Shown: positions 17,540 through 26,446 of the stretch, one piece after another
How the letters are laid out: each line of letters starts with the position of its first letter
Position numbering within the stretch: position 1 is the first letter of the stretch
Assembly (NCBI RefSeq): GCF_028829235.1
Contig: NZ_JAIWJY010000008.1
Span: forward strand, 1-64,000
Direction of reading: 5' to 3'
From: Tenacibaculum larymnensis
GTDB taxonomy: Bacteria; Bacteroidota; Bacteroidia; Flavobacteriales; Flavobacteriaceae
DNA length: 64,000 nt
Position numbers and translations under genes: made by a program
Notes under the pieces: generated by a model
Seen by the model: the letters and a program-made list of their open reading frames with translations, nothing else
Told to the model about the DNA's origin: nothing
Database searches by the model: none

Positions 17540-18218
17540 TATTAAAATTATATCCTTTGATGCTGACGATACACTTTGGGTAAACGAAACTTACTTTCGT
17601 GATGCTGAAGATGACTTTGCTCGATTATTGTCTGATTACGAAACGGAAAATAAAATCCATCAAGAGTTATTTAAAAAGGAAATAGAGAACCTTAAAATAT
17701 ATGGATATGGAGTAAAAGGCTTTATGTTGTCAATGGTAGAATGCGCTCTAGAAATTTCTAACTATAAAATCAGTCCAAAAAAAATGGAAGCAATTTTAGA
17801 GATAGGAAAAGAGATGTTAGAAAAGCCAATAGAGTTGTTAGATGGGGTAGAAGAGGTTCTACAAGAGTTACACGGAAAATACAAGTTAATTGTAGCAACA
17901 AAAGGTGATTTGTTAGATCAAGAACGTAAGTTAGCTAAATCAGGAATTTTAAAATATTTTCATCATACTGAAGTAATGAGTGAAAAGAAAAAAACTGACT
18001 ATAAAAAACTTGTAAAAAGGTTAGATATTAACCCTTCTGAGTTTTTAATGATAGGAAACTCATTAAAATCAGATGTATTACCTTTAATAGAAATAGGAGC
18101 AACTGCAATTCATGTTCCATTTCATACAACATGGGCGCATGAAGAAGTAAACGAAGAACAAAAGTCAGATGCTTATAAAACAGTATCTAGTATTACAGAT
18201 GTATTAAAGTTTTTATAA
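17532..18218 (+). CDS. HAD-superfamily hydrolase
   Basis: The 228-residue protein has HAD motif I FDADDTLW, motif II in LIVATKGD, the motif III lysine around [10 protein letters not shown], and motif [14 protein letters not shown]. The helical cap lies between motifs I and II (about 20-100). The substrate is not predictable. The translational overlap with kdsB makes a phosphatase role in sugar metabolism attractive, but the fold differs from KdsC, which lacks a cap. Confidence 0.85.
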   Translation: MNNIKIISFDADDTLWVNETYFRDAEDDFARLLSDYETENKIHQELFKKEIENLKIYGYGVKGFMLSMVECALEISNYKISPKKMEAILEIGKEMLEKPIELLDGVEEVLQELHGKYKLIVATKGDLLDQERKLAKSGILKYFHHTEVMSEKKKTDYKKLVKRLDINPSEFLMIGNSLKSDVLPLIEIGATAIHVPFHTTWAHEEVNEEQKSDAYKTVSSITDVLKFL

Positions 18219-18845
18219 ATGAAGTATCTAGATATTGAAAATTGGAACAGAAAAGAACTTTTTAAACACTTTAGAGCTTTAGCAGACCCAACTTTCGGTT
18301 TAGTTGCAGATGTAGATGTGTCTAGGACTTATCAATCGGCAAAGGAGAAAAATCAATCCTTTTTTGTTCGGTATTTACACGCTTGTATGAAAGCTATAAA
18401 TGCAGTTGAAAACTTTAAGTATAGAATAGAAGGAGATAAAGTTACAGTTTATGATGTTATTAATGCATCAACAACTGTAGCAAGAACAGATACAACATTT
18501 GGCTTTTCTTATTTTGATTATTCAGAAGATTTTGAAATGTTTAACAAAAGTTATCTAGAAGAAAAAGAGCGAATACAAAATTCAACTAATTTATTGCCTC
18601 CCAGATATTCGTTAGGCTGTATACACTCTTCAGCGATTCCTTGGGTAAGTTTTACAGGACATAAAGAACCTTTTTCAGGAAACAAAAATGATAGTGTTCC
18701 TCAATTAGCTTTTGGTAAATTAAAGTATGAAAATGATAAAATATTAATGCCGGTAGCAATAAATGTAAATCATGCTTTGGTAGATGGATATCATGTGGGG
18801 CAGTTTTTTGAAAAATTTCAACAAGAATTAGATAAAATCGATTAA
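18219..18845 (+). CDS. Chloramphenicol acetyltransferase-like acyltransferase
   Basis: The 208-residue protein has the CAT fold. The catalytic motif HALVDG (HxxxDG) lies near the C terminus in VNHALVDGYHVGQFFEKF, with FFVRYLHACMKAIN and SIPWVSFT-like substrate-side motifs upstream. CAT enzymes are trimers that acetylate drug hydroxyls with acetyl-CoA. Chromosomal location at the end of a kdsB operon makes housekeeping acyltransfer as likely as resistance. The start codon directly follows the HAD stop. Confidence 0.82.
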   Translation: MKYLDIENWNRKELFKHFRALADPTFGLVADVDVSRTYQSAKEKNQSFFVRYLHACMKAINAVENFKYRIEGDKVTVYDVINASTTVARTDTTFGFSYFDYSEDFEMFNKSYLEEKERIQNSTNLLPPRYSLGCIHSSAIPWVSFTGHKEPFSGNKNDSVPQLAFGKLKYENDKILMPVAINVNHALVDGYHVGQFFEKFQQELDKID

Positions 18846-18850
18846 TTTTG
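18843..18850 (+). promoter_or_regulatory. -7 box TAATTTTG before the 88-residue gene
   Basis: Matches TAnnTTTG, overlaps the CAT-like stop codon, and lies 17 bp upstream of the next ATG. No -33 TTG at the right distance. Confidence 0.4.
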
Positions 18851-18867
18851 CATCAAAATTTATAATT

Positions 18868-19134
18868 ATGGCAAGCATAAAAAATTTAAAGAAAGATATT
18901 AACTATACATTAGGAGACATTATTAGTATTTGTCAAATAACTACAGAGTTAAACCCTGAAGCTGATAAAGCGAAAGCAGACGCTATTGTAGATGAAGTTA
19001 TTGTAACTTTTGATGATTTAATTGCAAAGGTAAATGCAAAAAATGTTGAAGATAAAAAAGCTCACTATAAATCAGTAAGTGCTGATTTAGAGTCAAGAGC
19101 AAACGCTTTAATAGAAAAAGTAAATAGTTTATAA
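18868..19134 (+). CDS. Small conserved-looking helical protein
   Basis: I do not recognise a named family in this 88-residue, acidic, all-helical protein (IKNLKKDINYTLGDIISIC, then repeated Asp/Ala/Lys helices). It has no signal peptide or membrane segment, so it is probably cytosolic. It has its own -7 box and terminator, so it is likely a monocistronic, expressed gene. Confidence 0.7.
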   Translation: MASIKNLKKDINYTLGDIISICQITTELNPEADKAKADAIVDEVIVTFDDLIAKVNAKNVEDKKAHYKSVSADLESRANALIEKVNSL

Positions 19135-19152
19135 TACTATAAATTATATGTT

Positions 19153-19189
19153 TAAAAAGCGAGACTTAAACAAGTCTCGCTTTTTTTTT
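19153..19189 (+). terminator. Terminator after the 88-residue gene
   Basis: AAAAGCGAGACTT/AAGTCTCGCTTTT with a 4-nt loop and a long T run. Confidence 0.9.
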
Positions 19190-19267
19190 GATAAATTTTA
19201 ACACTAACATTGGAATAAAATTTCGTAAATTACGTTCAGTATTTAATAACAGATAACCCCAATAAAT

Positions 19268-19465
19268 ATGGCAAGAGCTATGTACGAGTACACGAAAACT
19301 GTACTTCAAAAGGTTAGTTTTAACGCTGATTTATTTTGTAAAGAGCTTGAAAAAGCTTTAGGTAGATTACTACCTTATGAAATAGATGAACTAACTATTT
19401 GGCTAAAACAATTTACGGCTAATAAACCAGATTTATATGTTTGTTTAGCCTTAGTCGATAAGTAA
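19268..19465 (+). CDS. Small protein of unknown function, 65 residues
   Basis: The protein begins MARAMYEYTKTVLQKVSF and is predicted helical, with the segment FCKELEKALGRLLPYEIDEL and a C-terminal YVCLALVDK. It has no signal peptide. Codon use looks like that of its neighbours, and a shared bidirectional terminator follows immediately, supporting a real gene. Role unknown. Confidence 0.65.
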   Translation: MARAMYEYTKTVLQKVSFNADLFCKELEKALGRLLPYEIDELTIWLKQFTANKPDLYVCLALVDK

Positions 19466-19497
19466 AAAAAAGGAAGCTTTTAAGCTTCCTTTTTTTA
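19464..19497. terminator. Bidirectional terminator between the 65-residue gene and the sigma operon
   Basis: The stem AAAGGAAGCTT/AAGCTTCCTTT is flanked by A residues on the left and T residues on the right. It overlaps the last codons of the converging minus-strand gene. Confidence 0.85.
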
Positions 19498-19959
19498 TTT
19501 TCGATGTTTCCTTTTTTCACCTTTTAGCTTTTTTATAAGCTTTCGGTGAAATTCGTGTTCAGCCACCTCTAAAGTGAGGATTTTTTTATCTGATAAAAAG
19601 GTAGAAAGGTTATCATAAAAATTAGTTTTAGTTTCATATTGTTCTTTTGAAACAGACTTAATTTTATTGACAATTTCTTTTGATTCTTTATCGGTTAAGC
19701 TATCAATTCCTCCACAACTAAGTATTTTCTTTTTTATACTGTAACGTTCTGCTTTATGAAGCTCAATCATTTTTTTATCGTACACATTGTATAATGGCCA
19801 AAATTTATCAGCCTCTTTTTCTGTAAGGTTTAACTTTTCAGAGAGAAAAGCCACTTTAAAAGCTTTAATTTTTTCATAGTTACCTTTTTTTGTCTGTGAT
19901 TGAACAGAGAAAAAAGAAGTAAAAGCTACTAATAATATAAGTAAGTGTTTCTTCATCAT
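19495..19959 (-). CDS. Periplasmic Spy/CpxP-like protein, third gene of ECF sigma operon
   Basis: The 154-residue protein has a signal peptide (VQSQTKK) and an all-helical, very basic mature part. LSEKLNLTEKEADKFWPLY resembles the LxLTxxQ segments of Spy/CpxP-type periplasmic sensors. It overlaps the gene above it by 4 bp (ATGA) and lies in a sigma factor / membrane protein / periplasmic protein operon. It is a plausible periplasmic input to the anti-sigma step, but that is inference. Confidence 0.72.
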   Translation of the reverse strand: MMKKHLLILLVAFTSFFSVQSQTKKGNYEKIKAFKVAFLSEKLNLTEKEADKFWPLYNVYDKKMIELHKAERYSIKKKILSCGGIDSLTDKESKEIVNKIKSVSKEQYETKTNFYDNLSTFLSDKKILTLEVAEHEFHRKLIKKLKGEKRKHRK

Positions 19960-20492
19960 TGTTCTATTTCGTTTATAAGTGTTGGTGTGTCAACAGAATC
20001 TAAGTAATCTTCAAGTGTTTCATCACTAATAGAGGCCAGTATATCTTCGTCTAGTTCAGAAGTGTTTAATGTTACTGCAAGTTCGCTGTTGTCAATATCA
20101 CCATATCCATTTTCATACCAAGATTCTATATCAGTAATAGTAATGTCTTCAAAAGTAATTTTTTGAGTGTTAAAATAATTAATGCCAATAAAAAGCAAAA
20201 CTGAAGCCGCAGCTGCTACAGGAATATATTGTAGAACTCTTTTACGTAAAGAAATTACTTTCGTTTCTGTAATTTGTTCTGTAGTTAATTTTGATTGAAT
20301 TTGAGCTTCAATCTCGTCAAAATAACTGTCAGGGGTATTAAATGCTTTATTTTTTGGTAAATTATCTATAAATATAGATGTGTTAATAGTTTCTTCAACT
20401 TCTTCAAAATAGTTTTTAGGAGTCGAAAAACCACAATCTTTACCAACCTGCTGGTTTATAAAATCTATAGTATGTTTTAATTTTTCATTCAT
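19956..20492 (-). CDS. Single-pass membrane protein, probable anti-sigma factor
   Basis: This 178-residue protein has an N-terminal cytoplasmic half with two similar helical units (STPKNYFEEVEETI and NTPDSYFDEIEAQI), one membrane helix at ~88-108 (YIPVAAAASVLLFIGINYF), and an acidic C-terminal outer domain. The position directly after an ECF sigma gene, and this topology, suit an anti-sigma factor. It lacks the HxxxCxxC zinc motif of ZAS proteins. Confidence 0.7.
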   Translation of the reverse strand: MNEKLKHTIDFINQQVGKDCGFSTPKNYFEEVEETINTSIFIDNLPKNKAFNTPDSYFDEIEAQIQSKLTTEQITETKVISLRKRVLQYIPVAAAASVLLFIGINYFNTQKITFEDITITDIESWYENGYGDIDNSELAVTLNTSELDEDILASISDETLEDYLDSVDTPTLINEIEQ

Positions 20493-20525
20493 TACCCTAG
20501 TAAGACTATTGTTTTTGTAAAAGGT

Positions 20526-21071
20526 TTAATTATAGTTCTTTATAAAATGTTCTATTTTTTTTGCGGCTATATGATACGAGGCTTTTAAAGCCCCAACTGA
20601 GGTGTCAAGAATCTCAGAAATTTCTTCATATTTCATAGAGTCAAAGTACTTCATGTTAAATACTAATTGCTGTTTTTGAGGTAACGTAGCAATTGCTTTT
20701 TGCAAAATAAGCTGAATTTCATCACCAGAAAACCAATAATCGCTATCTAGAGTAGAGGTTATTTGTAGTTGATAATCAGAAATATGTATGTTTTTTTCTT
20801 TAGCTTTTTTATTTATGAAAGTTATAGCTTCATTAGTAGCTATTCTATACATCCAAGAAAATAATTTACTATCTCTTTTAAAGTTATCAATATTTTTAAA
20901 GACTTTAATAAATGTGTTTTGTAAAACATCATCAGCGTCTTCATGAGAAATTACAATTTTTCGTATATGCCAATACAATCGCTCTTTATATTGAGATACA
21001 AGGCTTTTAAAAGCAATCTCTTTAGTAGTAGATTGCTGTAATTGATCTATAAGTGTAATTTCGTCAATCAA
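20526..21071 (-). CDS. ECF-type RNA polymerase sigma factor
   Basis: The 181-residue protein has sigma region 2 (YKERLYWHIRKIV, DADDVLQNTFIKVFKNI, FSWMYRIATNEAITF) and region 4 (LPQKQQLVFNMKYFDSMKYEEISEIL, then SVGALKASYHIA). The frame has an in-frame TAG immediately before TTG at 21071 and no early ATG, so a TTG start is forced. A weak TATCTTTA box lies ~30 bp upstream. It heads the three-gene operon. Confidence 0.9.
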   Translation of the reverse strand: MIDEITLIDQLQQSTTKEIAFKSLVSQYKERLYWHIRKIVISHEDADDVLQNTFIKVFKNIDNFKRDSKLFSWMYRIATNEAITFINKKAKEKNIHISDYQLQITSTLDSDYWFSGDEIQLILQKAIATLPQKQQLVFNMKYFDSMKYEEISEILDTSVGALKASYHIAAKKIEHFIKNYN

Positions 21072-21134
21072 CTAAAACTGTTTAGCTGTTAGACTTTAAA
21101 GATAATAAAAGGTTTAAAAAGAGGTGTAAAAAGA

Positions 21135-22577
21135 TTACTTAATTCTTTTTGTGCATCCAAATAAACGTTTTTCCTTGATAGTTTCAGAAACTCCTTTAGG
21201 AAGCATTTCTTCCCATCCTTCTTCTCCATTTTTTATTTTCTTTAAAACTTTTCTAGAAAAAATATGTAAGATGTTAGGATTGAAATCTTTAATATCAATT
21301 AAACGACCATTATTTTTAAAGAACTTATAAAGTTCTTTCATTCTTGGATGTACTTTAAGGTTTTCGCTGGTTATATACTCTCCTGTTTCTTCATTTTTAT
21401 AAGGATACATATATACCTTTAAATCTCTATAGAAAAGTTTACCAAAAGCTTCTAAAATACCACCACTTAAATCACGGTAGTATTTTTCATCAAAAATTTG
21501 AATCAGGTTGTAAACCCCCATGGCAAGTCCCATACGCTCTTTAGTGTATTCACTAAAGTATTCTACTAGCTTGAAGTACTCTTGATAGTTGGTAATCATA
21601 ACATTTTGACCAAGAGAACATAAAAGTTCAGCTCTATCTAAAAAGTCACGTTCATTAATTTCTCCTTCGGCACGAAGGTTACTCAAGGTAATCTCAAAAA
21701 TAATTTTTGTCTTTTTTGGGTCTACTTTATTCTCGTCAAAGAATAATTGTTTAGCACGTTCAAACATATCCATATTTACCTTGGTAACAGGTCTGTAGCT
21801 ACCACGAAGTGCTAAGATATTCTTTTTATAAAGTACTTGTGCTGGTAATAAGTTGTTTCCATCAGGACCAAACATTACAGCATTAGTCATCCCATTTTTA
21901 ACAAGTTGTAAACTCATTAAACGATTATCAACATACATAAATCGAGGACCAGAGAAATTAATCATATCAATCTCTAAACGGTCTTTATCAATGTTGTCGT
22001 AAAAAGATTTTAATAAGTCTTTTGGATTGTCATTTAAGTAGTAAGCTCCATAAATTAAGTTTACACCTAAAACACCTAACGTTTCTTGTTGCTGACGAGC
22101 ATCAGTTTCTTTAAAACGGAGGTGTAAAACAATTTCGTTGTAATCTTCTAATGGATCTAACTGAAAACGAATACCAACCCAACCATGACCTTTAAATTTT
22201 TTAGTAAAGTTAATGGTTGCTACCGTGTTAGCATAACTAAAAAATAATTTATCTGGGTGCTTTTGACGATCAAGACGCTCCTCAATTAAATCCATTTCAT
22301 GCTTTAGCATCTTTTTTAATCGAGGTTCAGTAACATAACGATTGTCTTTTTCAACTCCATAAATGGCATCAGAAAAGTCTTTGTCGTAAGCACTCATAGC
22401 TTTTGCTATTGTACCAGAAGCTCCACCGGCTCTAAAAAAATTACGAACAGTTTCTTGACCAGCTCCAATCTCTGCAAAAGTCCCATATATATGAGCGTTT
22501 AAGTTAATCTTTAACGATTTCATTTTGGTAGTTGGTACAGTACTTATCTTTTGATCTCCTTTTAACGTAATTGCCAT
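21135..22577 (-). CDS. Large conserved-looking cytosolic protein of unknown function
   Basis: I do not recognise this 480-residue protein with confidence. It has no signal peptide or membrane segment. Recurrent features are a Gly/Ala-rich stretch (TFAEIGAGQETVRNFFRAGG) near residue 45, VEKDNRYV, and a basic C terminus (RLFGCTKRIK). I place the start at the ATG at 22577 (MAITLKGDQKI). The upstream alternative at 22604 falls inside the -7 promoter box and cannot be transcribed from it. It is divergent from the MBL hydrolase gene. Confidence 0.75.
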   Translation of the reverse strand: MAITLKGDQKISTVPTTKMKSLKINLNAHIYGTFAEIGAGQETVRNFFRAGGASGTIAKAMSAYDKDFSDAIYGVEKDNRYVTEPRLKKMLKHEMDLIEERLDRQKHPDKLFFSYANTVATINFTKKFKGHGWVGIRFQLDPLEDYNEIVLHLRFKETDARQQQETLGVLGVNLIYGAYYLNDNPKDLLKSFYDNIDKDRLEIDMINFSGPRFMYVDNRLMSLQLVKNGMTNAVMFGPDGNNLLPAQVLYKKNILALRGSYRPVTKVNMDMFERAKQLFFDENKVDPKKTKIIFEITLSNLRAEGEINERDFLDRAELLCSLGQNVMITNYQEYFKLVEYFSEYTKERMGLAMGVYNLIQIFDEKYYRDLSGGILEAFGKLFYRDLKVYMYPYKNEETGEYITSENLKVHPRMKELYKFFKNNGRLIDIKDFNPNILHIFSRKVLKKIKNGEEGWEEMLPKGVSETIKEKRLFGCTKRIK

Positions 22578-22601
22578 TTTGTTATTTTTAGTTACGTAGT
22601 A

Positions 22602-22633
22602 CAAATGTACTGAAATTACAAACTAACAGACAA
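22602..22633 (-). promoter_or_regulatory. Promoter for the 480-residue unknown: TTG-N21-TACATTTG
   Basis: The minus-strand -7 box at 22602-22609 and -33 TTG at 22631-22633 have 21-bp spacing, within the reported range for flavobacteria. It decides the start codon of the gene. Confidence 0.6.
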
Positions 22634-22642
22634 TTTTTGTTG

Positions 22643-22650
22643 TATTTTTG
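22643..22650 (+). promoter_or_regulatory. -7 box TATTTTTG for the MBL hydrolase gene
   Basis: Matches TAnnTTTG and lies only 8 bp before the ATG at 22659, implying an almost leaderless mRNA. No -33 TTG seen. Confidence 0.45.
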
Positions 22651-22658
22651 TGGTGAAA

Positions 22659-23435
22659 ATGAAGAAAAAAAATCAAGTAAAAATAACTTTTTTAGGAACA
22701 GGAACTTCTACTGGAGTTCCAATGATTACAAGTAAACATCCTGTAGCTTTATCTAAAAACCCCAAAGACAAAAGATTACGATCTTCGGTGTTGGTTTCAT
22801 GGAATGATATTAATTATGTGATTGATTGCGGACCTGATTTTCGTCAGCAAATGATGCGCGAAGAAGTGGCTTCAATAAACGGAATTTTATTTACACATGA
22901 ACATGCTGATCATATAGCTGGTTTAGATGAAATTCGTCCGTATTGTTTTCAAATAGGTCCAGTACCCATTTATTTAACAGAAAGAGTATTGGGGGTTTTA
23001 CAAAAGCGATACGATTATATATTTGCAACCGAAAACCGATATCCAAGTGCACCAAGTGTAGCTCCAACCATTATATCACATAAAAAAAGTTTTGAGTTAG
23101 ATGGGGTAGAGGTAATTCCAATTGAAGTAATGCATGGTAATTTACCAATTCTCGGATATCGTTTTAATAATGTAGCTTATATAACTGATATTAAAACTAT
23201 TTCTGAAGAGGAGAAAGAAAAACTAAATGATTTAGAAGTTTTAGTTATTACAGGTTTGAGAAGAGAGCCTCATAAAACACACTTTAATTTAGAAGAATCA
23301 TTAAGGTTTATAAAGGAAGTTAAACCTAAGAAAGCATATCTAACCCATATTAGTGAGCTTTTAGGGTTACATGATGAGGTTGAAATAGAGTTACCTGAGA
23401 ATGTGTTTTTAGCTTATGATGGATTACAAGTTTAG
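22659..23435 (+). CDS. MBL-fold metal-dependent hydrolase, PhnP-like
   Basis: The 258-residue protein opens with the PhnP-type FLGTGTSTGVP, followed by the metal motif THEHADHIAGLDEIRPY, then VMHGNLPILGYRF and AYITDIKT. These supply the His/Asp ligands of a two-metal phosphodiesterase site. PhnP hydrolyses cyclic ribose phosphates in phosphonate breakdown, but no phn genes are nearby, so the substrate is open. I start it at the ATG at 22659 because an upstream GTG overlaps the promoter box. Confidence 0.88.
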   Translation: MKKKNQVKITFLGTGTSTGVPMITSKHPVALSKNPKDKRLRSSVLVSWNDINYVIDCGPDFRQQMMREEVASINGILFTHEHADHIAGLDEIRPYCFQIGPVPIYLTERVLGVLQKRYDYIFATENRYPSAPSVAPTIISHKKSFELDGVEVIPIEVMHGNLPILGYRFNNVAYITDIKTISEEEKEKLNDLEVLVITGLRREPHKTHFNLEESLRFIKEVKPKKAYLTHISELLGLHDEVEIELPENVFLAYDGLQV

Positions 23436-23528
23436 TATTAAAAATATCAATACTACAATCAATATAAATTACCTGAAGTAATTGATGATTTTAAAATAGC
23501 TTCTTATTTTTACTTTAAATTTTACAGC

Positions 23529-24287
23529 ATGAAAATTATTATATCACCAGCAAAATCGTTAGACTTTGAAAACAAAGCTACTACCGATGTATATACACAA
23601 CCTAGATTTTTAGAACAATCTGAAAAATTAAATAAGAAGTTAAAAACACTATCAAGAAAAAAATTGAGTGAGTTAATGAAGATTTCTGATGATTTAGCAA
23701 GTTTAAATTATGACAGAAATCAAGATTGGCAACCTCCTTTTTCTTTAGATAATGCAAAACAAGCAGTGTTTGCATTTACAGGTGAAGTGTATAGAGGGAT
23801 TGATGCTAATTCAATTTCAGAAGATAAGATTCCTGTTTTACAAGACAAGTTGAGGATTTTATCAGGGTTGTATGGTTTACTAAAACCTTTAGATTTAATT
23901 CAACCGTATCGTTTAGAAATGGGAACTAAGTTAAAAGTAGGAAGAAGAGAAAACTTATATAAGTTCTGGGATACTACATTAGCTGAATCACTAAATGAAG
24001 AGTTACAAGACGGTGAGTTGTTAATCAACTTAGCAAGCACAGAGTATTTTAAAGCTCTTCCTAAAAAAGCATTAAAAGTACCTATGATAACCCCAGTTTT
24101 TAAAGATTTTAAAAATGGACAGTATAAAACGATTATGACTTTTGCTAAAAAAGCAAGGGGATTAATGGTGCGTTACATTATAGACAATAATGTAGAAACT
24201 TTAGAAGAGTTGAAAGGTTTTGATGTAGAAGGATATGGCTTTTCTGAAGAAATGTCTACTGAAACAGAACTAGTTTTCACAAGATAA
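23529..24287 (+). CDS. yaaA: YaaA family peroxide-stress protein
   Basis: The 252-residue protein begins MKIIISPAKSLDFE and contains FTGEVYRGIDA, LSGLYGLLKPLDLIQPYRLEMG and NLASTEYFKAL, the signature of the YaaA/DUF328 family. In E. coli YaaA lowers free iron and protects DNA during hydrogen peroxide stress. Length is standard. The next gene starts at the base after its stop codon. Confidence 0.93.
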   Translation: MKIIISPAKSLDFENKATTDVYTQPRFLEQSEKLNKKLKTLSRKKLSELMKISDDLASLNYDRNQDWQPPFSLDNAKQAVFAFTGEVYRGIDANSISEDKIPVLQDKLRILSGLYGLLKPLDLIQPYRLEMGTKLKVGRRENLYKFWDTTLAESLNEELQDGELLINLASTEYFKALPKKALKVPMITPVFKDFKNGQYKTIMTFAKKARGLMVRYIIDNNVETLEELKGFDVEGYGFSEEMSTETELVFTR

Positions 24288-24926
24288 ATGAAACGAAAAA
24301 AAGTTGCTATCCTTTTTCTTTTAAGTTGTTTATTAATTGTTATTGCTATTTATATATCAAATAAAGTAATAATTAAAAATGTGGAAGAAAAACTATTTAA
24401 TACTACAGAAACAATTCCTAAAAACAAAGTAGGATTGTTATTAGGTACGGTAAAGTATCTATCTGATGGTAGAGTGAATTTGTACTATCAATTTCGATTG
24501 AATGCTGCTGTGGAGTTATACAAAGCAAAGAAGATTGATTTTATTTTAGTAAGTGGTGATAACGGTTCTGAAGGATATGATGAACCAACCGATTTTAAAA
24601 ATGATTTGATTAAAGAAGGGATTCCTGAGGATAAAATCTATTTAGATTATGCAGGTTTTAGAACTTTAGATTCGGTAGTAAGGATTAAAGAAATTTTCGG
24701 GCAGACTTCTGTAACTATTATCTCTCAACAATTCCATAATGAAAGAGCTTTATATTTAGCAAATCATTTTGAGATTGATGCAATAGGTTTTAATGCTAAA
24801 GGAGTTTCAGGAAAAAAAGCAATAAAAGTCCAGCTAAGAGAATACTTAGCTAGAGTAAAAGTTTTTATTGATATCCTTTTTAATATAAAACCTAAATTTT
24901 TAGGAGAACCAATAGAGATAAAATAG
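24288..24926 (+). CDS. SanA/YdcF-like DUF218 membrane protein
   Basis: This 212-residue protein has an N-terminal membrane helix (~5-24) and a DUF218 domain: GLLLGTVKYLSDGRVN, FILVSGDNG, DYAGFRTLDSVVR and ISQQFHNERALYLA. The form matches E. coli SanA, linked to envelope integrity and vancomycin exclusion. It abuts yaaA, forming a likely two-gene operon. Confidence 0.87.
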   Translation: MKRKKVAILFLLSCLLIVIAIYISNKVIIKNVEEKLFNTTETIPKNKVGLLLGTVKYLSDGRVNLYYQFRLNAAVELYKAKKIDFILVSGDNGSEGYDEPTDFKNDLIKEGIPEDKIYLDYAGFRTLDSVVRIKEIFGQTSVTIISQQFHNERALYLANHFEIDAIGFNAKGVSGKKAIKVQLREYLARVKVFIDILFNIKPKFLGEPIEIK

Positions 24927-24932
24927 TAGAAA

Positions 24933-26357
24933 TTAACAATCAGCTAATCGTACAGTTACGGCTAAACCTCCTTCTGAAGTTTCTTTATAATTCCTATTCA
25001 TATCTTTAGCTGTTTCCCACATGGTATCAACTACTTTGTCTAAAGGCACTTTAGATTCTTTTGGGTTTGTTTCTAAAGCTAATTCAGCAGCGTTAATAGC
25101 TTTAATGGCTCCCATAGCGTTACGCTCAATACAAGGCACTTGTACTAATCCACCAATAGGATCGCATGTAAGTCCTAAATGATGTTCCATGGCAATTTCA
25201 GCAGCAACTAGGCATTGTGACGGGGTTCCGCCTAACAATTCTGTTAATGCAGCAGCGGCCATGGCAGAAGATACACCAATTTCAGCTTGACAACCACCCA
25301 TAGCTGCAGAAATTGTAGCATTCTTCTTAAAGATACTTCCTATTTCTCCAGCAACAAGTAAGAACTTTTTAACATGTTCAAAAGTAGCATTGTGGTTTTC
25401 TATTACTAAGTAATACATTATTACAGCAGGAATAACTCCAGCACTTCCATTAGTAGGAGCGGTAACAACTCTACCTAAAGCAGCATTTACCTCGTTAACA
25501 GATAAGGCTAAACAGCTTACCCATTTTAAAATTTCACGAAACTTAACTTCGGTACCTCTAATAGCAGTAATCCATTCTTGTTGATTAGTGTATTGAGCAT
25601 CTTTAATAAGTTTTTGGTGTGTTTCAAATGCACGTCGCTTTACATTTAATCCTCCAGGTAAAATCCCTTGAGTATGACAACCTATATACATACACTCTAA
25701 CATTGTACTCCATATACGATGTAACTCTTTATCTATTTCTTCAGCAGAATTAATTACAAGCTCATTTTGGTAAACTATATCAGAAATGTTTAACCCTTCC
25801 TTTTCACAATAGGCTTCAAGTTCAGTAGCTCTGTTGATTGGAAATGGAAAATTTTGTTTATTAATTTCAATATCTTCAGCAAGATTATCATCTTCTTGTA
25901 CAATAAAACCTCCACCAATAGAATAGTATGTTTCCGTAGAAATCTCTACACCGTTAGCAAATCCTCTAAAAGTCATTCCATTGGCATGAAACGGTAAAAA
26001 CTCTTTGTTGAATGTTACTGAGCCATTAGCAAAAGCAATATTTCTTTCATTATTAAAAAATAAAAGCTCTTTGGTTTGAATATCGCTAATAATAACATCG
26101 ATAGTTTCAATAGGAATGTATTCCGGATCAGCACCACTTAAACCTAATAAAACAGCTAAATCTGTCGCGTGTCCTTTACCAGTTAAAGAAAGAGAACCAT
26201 ACAAGTCTACTTTTATTTCTTCAATTAAAAGAAATTCATTTGTTTCTTTTAATTTTTGTATCCACTGTTGGGCAGCTCTCCAAGGGCCTAAGGTATGGGA
26301 GCTAGAAGGTCCCACCCCAATTTTAAGCATATCAAAAACGCTAATAAATTGCGACAT
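24933..26357 (-). CDS. sdaA: L-serine ammonia-lyase, iron-sulfur type, single chain
   Basis: The 474-residue enzyme deaminates L-serine to pyruvate. The N-terminal beta domain begins MSQFISVFDMLKIGVGPSSSHT. The alpha domain carries the cluster cysteines in AAMGGCQAEIG and TCDPIGGLVQVPCIERN. The chain ends ...LAVTVRLADC. A C-terminal cysteine is known in this family to fold back onto the iron-sulfur cluster. The gene ends 6 bp from the converging SanA-like gene, with no obvious terminator between. Confidence 0.96.
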   Translation of the reverse strand: MSQFISVFDMLKIGVGPSSSHTLGPWRAAQQWIQKLKETNEFLLIEEIKVDLYGSLSLTGKGHATDLAVLLGLSGADPEYIPIETIDVIISDIQTKELLFFNNERNIAFANGSVTFNKEFLPFHANGMTFRGFANGVEISTETYYSIGGGFIVQEDDNLAEDIEINKQNFPFPINRATELEAYCEKEGLNISDIVYQNELVINSAEEIDKELHRIWSTMLECMYIGCHTQGILPGGLNVKRRAFETHQKLIKDAQYTNQQEWITAIRGTEVKFREILKWVSCLALSVNEVNAALGRVVTAPTNGSAGVIPAVIMYYLVIENHNATFEHVKKFLLVAGEIGSIFKKNATISAAMGGCQAEIGVSSAMAAAALTELLGGTPSQCLVAAEIAMEHHLGLTCDPIGGLVQVPCIERNAMGAIKAINAAELALETNPKESKVPLDKVVDTMWETAKDMNRNYKETSEGGLAVTVRLADC

Positions 26358-26381
26358 AAATATAAGTTGTTTGTTGGTGGC

Positions 26382-26425
26382 TAAAATAAAAAAAGTCCTG
26401 TACTTAAAACTTAAATACAGGACTT
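26382..26425 (-). terminator. Terminator of the DUF2853 gene
   Basis: AAGTCCTGTA/TACAGGACTT with a 13-nt loop and a T run on the minus strand. It separates DUF2853 from sdaA. Confidence 0.75.
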
Positions 26426-26446
26426 ATATTTCTTAAAAGAATATTA

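Noticed and set aside
18219..18845. CAT-like gene as an acquired chloramphenicol-resistance island
   Set aside because: It abuts the kdsB-HAD operon with matching composition and no mobile-element traces.
22578..22604. Longer N terminus of the 480-residue unknown protein
   Set aside because: The start codon falls within the TACATTTG promoter box.
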